Shown: in pieces, positions 1 through 7,162 of the stretch
Numbering within the stretch: the stretch's first letter is position 1
Layout: every line of letters starts with the position of its first letter
NCBI GenBank assembly: GCA_946479805.1
Contig: CAMLHP010000092.1
Coordinates: 1 to 8,523 of the forward strand
DNA: 8,523 bases
From: an uncultured Gemmatimonadota bacterium
GTDB lineage: Bacteria > Gemmatimonadota > Gemmatimonadetes > Gemmatimonadales > GWC2-71-9
Direction: 5' to 3'
Notes under the pieces: generated by a model
What the model was told of the DNA's origin: nothing
The model's database searches: none
The model's input: only the letters and a program-made list of their open reading frames with translations
Made by a program: the position numbers and the translations under genes

Positions 1-94
1 TCACGGACCAGATGGACATGATGGCCAGGACGAAGACGATGCCCTTGGCGAACCACCCCATGTGGCCCCAGAGCGTGATCAGATCTACACCCAT
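1..94 (-). CDS. exbB: ExbB/TolQ/MotA-family proton channel subunit, N-terminal fragment
   Basis: Only the first 31 residues are in the window; the gene continues past base 1. The peptide starts MGVDLITLWGHMGWFAKGIV and runs into a hydrophobic stretch (about residues 14-30), as in the first transmembrane helix of ExbB/TolQ proteins. The family forms the inner-membrane proton channel that, with ExbD and TonB, powers outer-membrane transport. The ATG at 92-94 is preceded by a purine-rich GAGAGAGG (102-109) with 7 bases of spacing. The gene lies 63 bases downstream of tonB on the same strand, which favours ExbB over TolQ or MotA. The symbol is therefore inferred from context plus a short N-terminus. 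Confidence 0.75.
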   Translation of the reverse strand, partial: MGVDLITLWGHMGWFAKGIVFVLAIMSIWSV

Positions 95-101
95 CGGATT
101 G

Positions 102-109
102 CCTCTCTC
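102..109 (-). promoter_or_regulatory. Ribosome binding site of exbB
   Basis: GAGAGAGG on the minus strand, 7 bases before the ATG at 92-94. It supports the chosen start of the partial exbB gene. Confidence 0.6.
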
Positions 110-127
110 GTCGTGAAGTACTGGTGA

Positions 128-150
128 GCCCGCCCCGAACGGGGGCGGGC
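128..150 (-). other. Strong intergenic stem-loop between tonB and exbB
   Basis: A perfect 9-bp all-GC stem (GCCCGCCCC at 128-136 pairing with GGGGCGGGC at 142-150) closes a 5-base loop. It begins 7 bases after the tonB stop codon. Neither strand has a T-run after it, so it does not look like an ordinary intrinsic terminator. It could stabilise the 3' end of tonB mRNA, mark a processing site, or reduce expression of exbB relative to tonB. The structure is seen directly; the role is inferred. Confidence 0.6.
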
Positions 151-157
151 GTGATCA

Positions 158-850
158 TCACGTGAACGACACGCCTTGCTGAACCTTCACCCGTACCGGC
201 TGGCCGGCCAGCATCCCGGGCTTGAACACGCTCTTCAGGATCATCGCCTTGGCCGGAGCCTCGAACACCTTGGAGGTGCTGCTCAGGATCCGAACCGAAC
301 CGGGCTCGACCTTGCCGTCGGCGCCCACGATGAACTCCATGTCAACCCGGGCGGCGACACCCTCCATGCCTGCCGGGGTCTGCTTGGGACCGGCGGTGAT
401 CAGCCTGGGTGCCTCGTCGGCCTCGGCCGAACTCACCACCACGCTGCCGACGTCAACCGGACCCGTGCCGCCAATGACGCCGGTGGAGATGCCGCCCTCG
501 ACACCCTTGCCGGTGAAGTCCCGCGGATCGAACGGCTTCTGGTTGAGGTCAATGGGCGGAATGTCCTTGGGGATGTCCGCCACTGCCACCACCGTCTGGA
601 AGCCCTGCGGCGGCGGATTGGCGCTCACGATAACGTCCTCTGGCGGCGGGGGCGGCGGCGGCTCCGGAGCCGGCGGCGGCTTGATGATGAATGCGGTAGT
701 GTCGAACTGGCGCTCGGCGATGGTCTCCGCCACGCCCTGGGTCGCCTTGATGGCGCCGAAAATCAGGGCCGCGTGGAGCACGACCGAAACCAGGGTTTGC
801 CCCAGCGTCGTCTGCCTCTGCGCCTTGGACTCGATCAGGTTGTCAAACAC
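158..850 (-). CDS. tonB: TonB-family energy transducer
   Basis: This is a 230-residue periplasm-spanning protein that passes inner-membrane proton-motive force to TonB-dependent outer-membrane receptors. It has a short cytoplasmic N-terminus (about 1-15), one transmembrane helix (about 17-36), a proline-rich spacer (about 58-81, including a run of seven prolines), a Gly/Val-rich linker, and a C-terminal TonB domain (about 150-230). That domain has the typical pattern of 'VDMEFIVGADGKVEPGSVRIL' followed by an F-P-G-x4-G-x-P-V-x-V ending and a terminal Ser-Phe-Thr. The usual Tyr-Pro motif at the domain's start is absent; Thr-Pro-Ala-Gly stands there. The start is taken as GTG at 848-850, which has GGAGG (859-863) 8 bases upstream and gives a normal TonB N-terminus (FDNLIESK). 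An ATG at 991 would add 47 arginine-rich residues and would place the operator-like repeat inside the gene. exbB follows. Confidence 0.9.
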   Translation of the reverse strand: MFDNLIESKAQRQTTLGQTLVSVVLHAALIFGAIKATQGVAETIAERQFDTTAFIIKPPPAPEPPPPPPPEDVIVSANPPPQGFQTVVAVADIPKDIPPIDLNQKPFDPRDFTGKGVEGGISTGVIGGTGPVDVGSVVVSSAEADEAPRLITAGPKQTPAGMEGVAARVDMEFIVGADGKVEPGSVRILSSTSKVFEAPAKAMILKSVFKPGMLAGQPVRVKVQQGVSFT

Positions 851-858
851 TCCCAACA

Positions 859-863
859 CCTCC
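859..863 (-). promoter_or_regulatory. Ribosome binding site that sets the tonB start
   Basis: GGAGG on the minus strand, 8 bases upstream of the GTG at 848-850. It decides the start codon in favour of GTG over the upstream in-frame ATG at 991. Confidence 0.7.
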
Positions 864-924
864 AGATGAAGGAGACCGAGGGCTGGAACGTATCGCCGGT
901 TCGGTTGCCACGCACTCTCCGTCG

Positions 925-944
925 CATGACAAATACATGACAAA
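925..944 (-). promoter_or_regulatory. Pho-box-like / OmpR-family tandem operator upstream of tonB
   Basis: The minus strand reads TTTGTCATGTATTTGTCATG: two perfect copies of TTTGTCATG with 11-base period, about one helical turn. OmpR/PhoB-family regulators are known to bind such head-to-tail half-sites. Against the enterobacterial Pho box CTGTCATAWAWCTGTCAY, the inner 18 bases differ at three positions only. The site lies 75 bases upstream of the tonB start and about 120 bases after the kinase gene that precedes it. I could not identify a convincing -10 hexamer at the expected distance. The rest of the 214-base gap (851-1064) holds only short imperfect inverted repeats, such as CATGAT (989-994) with ATCATG (1003-1008), and no terminator with a T-run. 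Which regulator binds is unknown; PhoB or the regulator encoded at 2603-3274 are candidates. Confidence 0.4.
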
Positions 945-1064
945 CGGATTAGGCGTTGTAATGCACGCAGCCGAATGCGGCGCAACAACATGATGGCGTG
1001 GGATCATGAACCTGGCGCTGGCCGTGTGGTTACAGACTGTTATCGGCTGGGTGACAGCTGGGGT

Positions 1065-2600
1065 TCAGGGCTCGGTTGAGGCGGTGTCGGCGAGTTGCGG
1101 AGGTGGCGCCTCCGGCGAGGCATCGGTGCGTGGAAGTACCACCGTGAAGGTCGACCCGCGGCCGGCACGGCTCTGGACCGAGATACTCCCGCCATGGGCC
1201 TCGGCGATCCACTTGGTGATGGAGAGGCCCAGCCCCACGCCTGGCCGGGCGCCGGTGCGGGAACGGGCCTGGTCGGCCCGCCAGAAGCGGTCAAAAATGT
1301 GGGGCAGGTCTCCCGGCGCCACGCCTATCCCGCTGTCGCGCACCCGCATGACCACCGAGGCCTCCCGGTCCTCCAGCTCAAGCGACACCGACCCGCCCGC
1401 CGGCGTGTACTTGACGGCGTTGGTCGCGAGGTTGAGGAGCATCTCGCGAATTCGGGACGGCTCCACTGCCATGATGACCGGCTCGGCGGGCACGTCGGTT
1501 GTCACCGCCACGCCACCTGCCTCCGCCAGCATCCCGGCGGTCTCGGCCACATCGAGGATCAGGGCGGTGAGGTCGGTGGCCTCGAGCGTGAGGGGAGCGC
1601 GCCCCTCGTCGGCACGCGCGAGCGTGAGGAGGTCCTCGACCAGCTCGTTCATCTGGTTGAGCTCTTCCAGCGTTTCGTCCAGTGTGGCGATGATCTCGGA
1701 AGGAGTCCCCGGGTGGGTGAGCGCGCGCTCCACGCCGGCGCGAAGCACCATCAGCGGTGTCTTCAGTTCGTGGCTCGCGTCGGCAGTGAAGCGGTGCAGC
1801 CCATCGAAGCTCTGTTCGAGGCGCGCCAGCATGCCGTTGACGGTGAGAGCGAGCCGCGCGATTTCGTCGTTGCTGAGCGGGACTGCCAGCCTCCGGTGGA
1901 GGCTCCGCCCGTCCTTGATGGCATCCACTTCATCCATCAACCCGCGCACCGGCCTCAGCGCGTTGCCCGAGAGCCAGTATGCCAGGAGCACGGCCAGCAG
2001 GATCACCAGCGGTGACACCGCCAGCATGGCCCGCGCAAGCACCCGCGGATCGAACGATCCCACCATCGGCGCCGCCACCAGCAGCGCGCCAATCTCCTGG
2101 CCGGCGGTGCGCACCGGCGTCACCACGTAGCGCACCGCGCCACCCTGCACCGCCAGGTCCAGAGTGGTCGGCGGTACCGGATCCTGGTTGGCAGGCACTT
2201 GCTGGGAGAGCCGTTGCAGCGCGGTAAACCCGAGCTCGCGAATCGGCTCGGATGCGAACAGCACGGCCCCATTGCGGTCCACCAGCACGACGTAGTCGCG
2301 GAAGGACTCGAAGTACGATCCAGTTGCGGGGTTGAGGCTGCGGGAATAGTCGAACGGCCCGCGCAGCGAGTCCTGCGTTAGCAGCGTGTCGCGCCGGTCC
2401 TGGCGGACCAGCGTCCCGTACACCCTGTAGGACTCCTCCAGCCAGCGCACGCCGAGGCGGGTTTCGAGCGCCACCCGGTCGTCGATCTCGATGAGGCTGG
2501 GCCGGCGCAGCTCGAAGTAGAGCGAAACGGCAAATGCCAGCAGCGACAGCAGCAGCGCCCCGAAGAACCACGCGGTCATGCGTCCGCGCAGGGTCCGCAT
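1065..2600 (-). CDS. Membrane-bound two-component sensor histidine kinase (HAMP-HisKA-HATPase)
   Basis: This 511-residue kinase has the classic EnvZ/CusS layout. It has a transmembrane helix at about 10-29, a periplasmic domain of about 160 residues (30-189), a second helix (190-210), and a HAMP linker (211-264). The dimerisation helix carries the H-box FTADASHELKTPL with phospho-acceptor His277. The ATP-binding domain has its N-box around Asn390/Asn394, G1 DSGIG (422-426), F-box FDRFWR (436-441) and G2 GVGLGLSI (454-461). All catalytic motifs are intact, so it should autophosphorylate and pass phosphate to the adjacent regulator. The tail after about 490 is Pro/Ala-rich. The ATG at 2598-2600 lies 2 bases after the regulator's stop. 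Its Shine-Dalgarno is weak, consistent with translational coupling; Met8 (2577-2579) is an alternative start. The ligand is not evident. Confidence 0.93.
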   Translation of the reverse strand: MRTLRGRMTAWFFGALLLSLLAFAVSLYFELRRPSLIEIDDRVALETRLGVRWLEESYRVYGTLVRQDRRDTLLTQDSLRGPFDYSRSLNPATGSYFESFRDYVVLVDRNGAVLFASEPIRELGFTALQRLSQQVPANQDPVPPTTLDLAVQGGAVRYVVTPVRTAGQEIGALLVAAPMVGSFDPRVLARAMLAVSPLVILLAVLLAYWLSGNALRPVRGLMDEVDAIKDGRSLHRRLAVPLSNDEIARLALTVNGMLARLEQSFDGLHRFTADASHELKTPLMVLRAGVERALTHPGTPSEIIATLDETLEELNQMNELVEDLLTLARADEGRAPLTLEATDLTALILDVAETAGMLAEAGGVAVTTDVPAEPVIMAVEPSRIREMLLNLATNAVKYTPAGGSVSLELEDREASVVMRVRDSGIGVAPGDLPHIFDRFWRADQARSRTGARPGVGLGLSITKWIAEAHGGSISVQSRAGRGSTFTVVLPRTDASPEAPPPQLADTASTEP

Positions 2601-2602
2601 CG

Positions 2603-3274
2603 TCAGGGTGCCTTGACCACGTAACCCACGCCGCGCACCGTGTGGACCAGCTTCCCGTCGTGGCCCGAATCCACCTTCTTGCGGATCCGGTTGATCACGA
2701 CGTCCACGATGTTGGTGCCCGGGTCGAAGTGATAGTCCCAGGCGTACTCGGTGATGAGCGTGCGGGACATCACCCGGGGCGAATGGCGCATCAGGTACTC
2801 CAGGACCGAATACTCCTTGGGCGTGAGTTCTATAGCCTGCCCGGCCCGCCGGACCTCGCGGGTGGCTGTGTCGAGCTCGAGGTCCGCAACAGTCACGACG
2901 GCCGACCTGAGCTGCTGGGGCCGGCGTCCAAGGGCCTCCACCCTCGCGAGCAGCTCCTCGAAGGCGAACGGCTTTGTCACGTAGTCATCGGCGCCGGCCC
3001 GGAGGACAGTGACCTTGAAGTCCAGCGCATCCTGCGCGGTCAGCACCAGGACGGGCAGGGTGTTGCCCCGGTCACGCAGGGTGCGAAGTACCTCCAGCCC
3101 CGACATTCCCGGCAGCCGAAGGTCGAGCACCAGGAGGTCATAGAGCCCGCCCGAGGCCAGGCGCAGTCCTTCCATGCCGTCGTTGACCAGGTCGGCGTGA
3201 TATCCATGCTCTTCCAGTCCCCGCTTCACGTAGTCGCCGACGGTGCGGTCGTCCTCGATCACAAGGATCTTCAT
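2603..3274 (-). CDS. OmpR/CusR-type response regulator, winged-helix DNA-binding
   Basis: This 223-residue regulator has an N-terminal receiver domain (1-115) with acidic pocket Glu7-Asp8-Asp9, phospho-acceptor Asp51 in LVLDLRLPG, Thr79 in the LTA motif and Lys101 in KPF. The C-terminal winged helix (about 127-221) has ELTPKEYSVLEYL and a recognition-helix region NIVDVVINRIRKKVD, ending in the family-typical VRGVGYVV. The sequence around WDYHFDPGTNIVDV is closest in style to CusR/CopR-type regulators, but metal sensing cannot be concluded from that. The start is the ATG at 3272-3274, with GGGAGG (3281-3286) 6 bases upstream. It overlaps the stop of the upstream kinase by 4 bases (ATGA). An upstream in-frame ATG at 3376 would add 34 non-conserved residues and is rejected. 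It sits between two kinases, and either could be its partner. Confidence 0.95.
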   Translation of the reverse strand: MKILVIEDDRTVGDYVKRGLEEHGYHADLVNDGMEGLRLASGGLYDLLVLDLRLPGMSGLEVLRTLRDRGNTLPVLVLTAQDALDFKVTVLRAGADDYVTKPFAFEELLARVEALGRRPQQLRSAVVTVADLELDTATREVRRAGQAIELTPKEYSVLEYLMRHSPRVMSRTLITEYAWDYHFDPGTNIVDVVINRIRKKVDSGHDGKLVHTVRGVGYVVKAP

Positions 3275-4755
3275 GTGCCGCCTCCCTTGGCCGGCAGGAT
3301 GATGCGAAAGCGTGAGCCGCGGCCCGCATCGCTCTCGACCTCGATGCGGCCACCATGCGCGTCCACCAGGCCCCACGCAATGGAGAGGCCCAGGCCAGTG
3401 CCCTTCCCCGGTTCCTTGGTAGTGAAGAACGGGTCGAAGACCCGTCCGTGCACGGCCTGGTCCATGCCGGGGCCCGTGTCGCTCACTTCCACCATCACCT
3501 CACCTGGCTGCGGTCCGGCGCCGGTGCGAAGGCCAAGCTGCCCGCCCGACTCCATGGCATCGAGCGCATTGATGACGATGGCGAGGAGCGCTTGCACCAG
3601 CTGTTCGGAGTTGGCCTCCACCGGCAACGGCGAGGGCGCGAAGTTCCGGTCGACCGAGACACGCCGGAATCGCTTGTGATGCCGGGCCAGGTCCAGGGTC
3701 GCGCCCACGATGGCGTTCAGGTCCTCCTGCTTGCGACGGCGGGCCCCGACCCTGCTGAAATCAAGCAGCCCGTTGACTATGCGGCTGCAGCGGTCCACTT
3801 CGCGCCCGATCAGCCTCACAAACTCCAGCGCGCCAGCTGCATCGGCCACTGGCTGCTCGAGCCGGTGAGCCGCGGCGTCCACTGCGCCACCGATAGTGGC
3901 CAGCGGATTGTTGATCTCGTGCATGACACCTGCCGCGAGCTGTCCCAGCGATGCCAGCTTCTCGCTCTGGAGAATGCGGGCCTGGACCCTGCGCCAGGCG
4001 GTGATGTCCTCGCCGATGGTGACTACGTGGCTCACCCGGTCGCCGTCGAGGTGCATCGGCAGCCGGGTCTGCCGGTAGACCCGGGTGCCCTCGGGAGTGT
4101 CGACCTCCACTTCCGACACGCCAGGGTCGTCACCCTCGAAGATCCCATCGAGCGCCTGACGCAGCTCCGGCGCGGGCTGGCGGCTCAGTACCTCGAACAC
4201 GCTCCGGCCCACCGCGTCCTCGCGGCGGACTCCCTGAATTCCCATCTCGCGACTCCGGTTCCAGATCAGGATCCGGTAGTCGCGATCCACCACGTACAGC
4301 CCCACAGGCAGCGAGTCGATGATGAGGCTGGCAAAGCGCCACGCGTCCTCCACCTCGCGCGAGCGCTGCGCCACTTCCTGGGCCCACGCTTCTGCAACCT
4401 CGGCGGCGCCGAAATGTATGGCCAGCTGGTTGGCTGCTGCTTCCAGCAGCTCAGCCCGCTCCGCGGCCTTCCTGGACAGCTCGATTGCACCCAGCATGCG
4501 ACCGAACCTGCGCACCGGCACCACGACCCGGTCGCGATCGAGCGGCAGCAGCGAGTAATCGGCCACTATGTCGGGCGTCGCGTCATCGCCGCCGCGGAAG
4601 CCGGTCAGCGCGCCCAGTGCCCGGTCGCGGCACCACACCGTCACGCTGTCGCCGAGGGCTCGCTGCATCAATCCGGCGGTGGCAGCGGCTGCGCGATGGG
4701 GCTCCGACGTCGCCGCCAGCTCGCGGGCCAGCTCCGCCAGGACTTGTGCCTCCAT
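3271..4755 (-). CDS. Soluble GAF/PAS sensor histidine kinase, NtrB/AtoS-like
   Basis: This 494-residue kinase has no transmembrane segment, so it is probably cytoplasmic. Residues 1-115 look like a GAF-type sensor domain, including a VVVPVRRFGRMLGAIEL strand pair. A helical connector (about 118-140) leads to a PAS domain (about 141-255) with LPVGLYVVDRDYRILIWNR. The H-box GVMHEINNPL places the phospho-acceptor at His279. The ATP-binding domain has Asn396 in the N-box, G1 DTGPGM (426-431), F-box FDPFFTTK (440-447) and G2 GKGTGLGLSI (450-459). The HEINNP type of H-box is typical of NtrB/AtoS-like kinases, which usually pair with NtrC-type regulators; here the neighbour is an OmpR-type regulator. 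The gene starts 14 bases after the lipoprotein gene with a modest GAGG (4763-4766). Its stop overlaps the regulator's start by 4 bases. The GAF assignment is less certain than the rest. Confidence 0.92.
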   Translation of the reverse strand: MEAQVLAELARELAATSEPHRAAAATAGLMQRALGDSVTVWCRDRALGALTGFRGGDDATPDIVADYSLLPLDRDRVVVPVRRFGRMLGAIELSRKAAERAELLEAAANQLAIHFGAAEVAEAWAQEVAQRSREVEDAWRFASLIIDSLPVGLYVVDRDYRILIWNRSREMGIQGVRREDAVGRSVFEVLSRQPAPELRQALDGIFEGDDPGVSEVEVDTPEGTRVYRQTRLPMHLDGDRVSHVVTIGEDITAWRRVQARILQSEKLASLGQLAAGVMHEINNPLATIGGAVDAAAHRLEQPVADAAGALEFVRLIGREVDRCSRIVNGLLDFSRVGARRRKQEDLNAIVGATLDLARHHKRFRRVSVDRNFAPSPLPVEANSEQLVQALLAIVINALDAMESGGQLGLRTGAGPQPGEVMVEVSDTGPGMDQAVHGRVFDPFFTTKEPGKGTGLGLSIAWGLVDAHGGRIEVESDAGRGSRFRIILPAKGGGT

Positions 4756-4769
4756 CGGGTCGCCTCGGG

Positions 4770-5225
4770 TCAGCCCGGCCCCCGGCGCGGCGCCGATGCC
4801 ACGCCGACAATGCGCCAGCCGTCACGCGAGCGGGCCAGCAGCACATGGTCCACCCGCGCTCCGGCGGCGCCCCTGAGCACGGTCCACACTGCGGCGATGT
4901 CGCCATCCTGCCGAACATCGAAGCGGAGGGTCTCGACGTTGGCCAACCCGGCCGGCAGCGCCCCGCGACTGGCGGCCAGCGTGTCGAGCCAGGCGTCGGC
5001 ACCGCGAATGCTCTGCCACACACCCGACTCGGCGGTGATCACCTGAAGTGAGTCCCAGAGCAGGCCGCGCACCGGCTCCAGCGCGCGGGCGTCGATCCCC
5101 CGGTAATAACTGGCCACGACGTTGCGAATCTCGGCCTCGTCGGCGCGGCTCCCGGCTGGCGTGCGATCCTCGATCACGCAGCCTGAGAGCAGCACGACCG
5201 ACGCGAGCGCCAGGGAGCGGTACAT
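4770..5225 (-). CDS. Small NTF2-like (SnoaL/DUF4440-type) lipoprotein
   Basis: This 151-residue exported lipoprotein has a short signal peptide, MYRSLALASVVLLSGC, with lipobox LSGC and lipidated Cys16. The mature part begins with a polar linker and then an NTF2-like fold: a helix (about 31-45, AEIRNVVASYYRGIDARALE), a conserved Trp-Asp-Ser turn, a helix around GADAWLDTL, and paired strands ending VDHVLLARSRDGWRIVGVAS. Such cone-shaped folds bind small ligands or act as enzymes; no catalytic residues are obvious here. The start is the ATG at 5223-5225, with GGAGG (5232-5236) 6 bases upstream. An ATG at 5306 would add 27 residues, destroy the signal peptide and overlap the preceding gene. It lies immediately before the kinase genes and could feed a periplasmic signal to the membrane kinase, which is speculation. 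Confidence 0.8.
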   Translation of the reverse strand: MYRSLALASVVLLSGCVIEDRTPAGSRADEAEIRNVVASYYRGIDARALEPVRGLLWDSLQVITAESGVWQSIRGADAWLDTLAASRGALPAGLANVETLRFDVRQDGDIAAVWTVLRGAAGARVDHVLLARSRDGWRIVGVASAPRRGPG

Positions 5226-5231
5226 CTGGTT

Positions 5232-5241
5232 CCTCCGGAGG
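5232..5241 (-). promoter_or_regulatory. Shine-Dalgarno within a perfect 10-bp palindrome
   Basis: CCTCCGGAGG is a perfect palindrome lying 6 bases before the lipoprotein ATG, and its downstream half (GGAGG) is the ribosome binding site. Adjacent anti-SD and SD halves cannot form a tight hairpin with zero loop, but two mRNAs or a partial fold could pair. It may simply be coincidence in GC-rich DNA. Confidence 0.4.
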
Positions 5242-5259
5242 TTTCGCGGAAGATAGCTG

Positions 5260-6510
5260 TCAGTCGGCGTGGCGAAAAACCAGCAGATGGTCATGCCGCG
5301 CCTCAAAGCGCGCGCGAGCCGACGGCATCACCACATCGTCGAGATCGACCTGGGCGACACTGACGTCCGCCAGGCCCACGATTGCGGTGACGGGGCCGCC
5401 CGACCGGACCCGGATCGAAATGGCGGTGGCAGATGGGCGCTGCCGAACCTCGACGTCGAGCACAGCTGACCCCACCCTGAGGCGGTCCAGTCCCATCGCC
5501 CGCCAGCCTTCGGGAGCCGCAGGCATCACAGTCAGGACTCCGTTGCCATCCACCATCACCCCGAAGAGCCCGTTCACGCCATCCTCCAGAGCGGCCGCAG
5601 CGCGGGTCGTGTCGGACCCGAACATCACCACGCTCCTCGCATTTACCAGGGAGCCCGCCTCGCGCAGGCGATGGAGCGCTCCTTCTGCGGGAACCGTTCG
5701 GCAGGCAGTCACGGGCGTGTCCGCTGCCCGGACGACCCCTTGCAGTCCCGCCGCCCGAAGGCCCCGGGCCAGGAATGCGCTTTCGGGTGAATCGAGTGCG
5801 CCCCTGCTGGCCGCTTCCTCGCACAGGAAGGATGACCAGCTGAATGCACGATTGATGTCGGCCTCTGGCGTGCGGAGCCGAGTGCCAAGCTTGCCGAGAT
5901 GATCGGCATGCTGGGCCCGCTGCGAGGCGAGGCCTGCGATACCGCGGCGTCGGAGGTGGTCCCTCGTGCGTCGTTCACCTGCGTCATCGGCAGCAGCGAT
6001 CGCCACCAGTCGTGCAGCACCCGAGTGCTCGAAACGGATGAGCGCCAGGCCGTCCGCCGCCGTTGCCGAGAGAGCGCCGCCCTCGGCCAGGAAGAGGATC
6101 CGCCCGTCGTTCGCAAGCGTGGCCCAACAGCACCCGGGCTCGGCGCATTCGACGGAGCCGCGCACTCCAACCGGCACTTGCCACTCGAGCGTCGCGGCCC
6201 CGGGACCCGCGTACTCCCAGACCAGCAGCGGAAGAGTGAGTGCAGCCCAGGTGCGCTCCACGCCACCGTCGCTCCAGCTCCGGGTTACCAGGCCGGGGTC
6301 CAGCCTGACGCTGCTGGCAGGACCGGCGCTGCTGGTGCAGCGCTTCATCATGACCAGGCCGCCGCTGGCGACGTCCACCAGTCCACCGAGCTCATTGCCC
6401 GACGCCTGAACCCGCTGGCCACGCAAGAAATAGGGCCCGTCCCGGGCCGGGCCCTCGACCCCAATCGGCGTCGGGCCCAGCTCGTGGGACGAGCCGCTGA
6501 TATCGATCAT
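5260..6510 (-). CDS. Hypothetical protein with possible glycosidase-like ends
   Basis: I do not recognise a specific family for this 416-residue protein. Residues 1-170 look like a beta-rich domain (alternating strands, WAALTLPLLVWEY, LEWQVPVGVRGSVE). After a helical linker (about 175-212), PEADINRAFSWSSFLCEEA resembles the entry helix of the (alpha/alpha)6 barrel in glycogen-debranching and related six-hairpin glycosidases. Residues 308-355 (EDGVNGLFGV, then LTVMPAAPEGWRAMGLDRLRVG) recall the link from barrel to C-terminal beta domain in the same enzymes. Only about 90 residues separate these two parts, where a full barrel needs over 300, and no GRD-like catalytic motif is visible. No signal peptide is seen, so it appears cytoplasmic. 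The first available ATG (6508-6510) has no clear Shine-Dalgarno, and it lies 22 bases after sodA. The reading frame is open and intact. The similarity is from memory of motifs and is weak. Confidence 0.65.
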   Translation of the reverse strand: MIDISGSSHELGPTPIGVEGPARDGPYFLRGQRVQASGNELGGLVDVASGGLVMMKRCTSSAGPASSVRLDPGLVTRSWSDGGVERTWAALTLPLLVWEYAGPGAATLEWQVPVGVRGSVECAEPGCCWATLANDGRILFLAEGGALSATAADGLALIRFEHSGAARLVAIAAADDAGERRTRDHLRRRGIAGLASQRAQHADHLGKLGTRLRTPEADINRAFSWSSFLCEEAASRGALDSPESAFLARGLRAAGLQGVVRAADTPVTACRTVPAEGALHRLREAGSLVNARSVVMFGSDTTRAAAALEDGVNGLFGVMVDGNGVLTVMPAAPEGWRAMGLDRLRVGSAVLDVEVRQRPSATAISIRVRSGGPVTAIVGLADVSVAQVDLDDVVMPSARARFEARHDHLLVFRHAD

Positions 6511-6532
6511 GTGAGACTGTGTGGTGCAGCGC

Positions 6533-7135
<603 letters not shown>

Positions 7136-7141
7136 GATGCG

Positions 7142-7147
7142 CTCCTT
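7142..7147 (-). promoter_or_regulatory. Ribosome binding site of sodA
   Basis: AAGGAG on the minus strand, 6 bases before the sodA ATG. It is one of the clearest Shine-Dalgarno sites in the window and suggests strong translation of sodA. Confidence 0.65.
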
Positions 7148-7162
7148 GAGTGATCGCGTAGG

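Noticed and set aside
128..150. Intrinsic terminator after tonB
   Set aside because: There is no T-run on either side of the stem, and a same-strand exbB with its own ribosome binding site follows within 63 bases of the tonB gene.
851..991. N-terminal extension of TonB from an ATG at 991
   Set aside because: The added 47 residues are arginine-rich, unlike TonB N-termini, and the GTG at 848-850 has a well-spaced GGAGG.
989..1008. Terminator or operator for the kinase operon from the CATGAT/ATCATG inverted repeat
   Set aside because: The stem has only 6 bp with an 8-base loop and no T-run. A match of this size is weak on its own.
1006..2130. Long plus-strand open frame of 374 codons opposite the membrane kinase gene
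   Set aside because: It is rich in Ser/Arg/Ala, has no recognisable domain, and lies antisense to a kinase with all catalytic motifs intact. Long antisense frames are expected in GC-rich DNA.
3275..3376. N-terminal extension of the response regulator from an ATG at 3376
   Set aside because: Receiver domains begin as MKILVIEDD does here, and the ATG at 3272-3274 has a strong GGGAGG. The extension is just the upstream kinase read in another frame.
2534..3679. Plus-strand open frame of 381 codons opposite the response regulator
   Set aside because: It spans the junctions of three real minus-strand genes and has no domain signature.
3355..5046. Plus-strand open frame of 563 codons opposite the soluble kinase and lipoprotein genes
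   Set aside because: Low-complexity His/Arg/Gln/Ala composition with no fold or motif. It is antisense across two well-supported genes.
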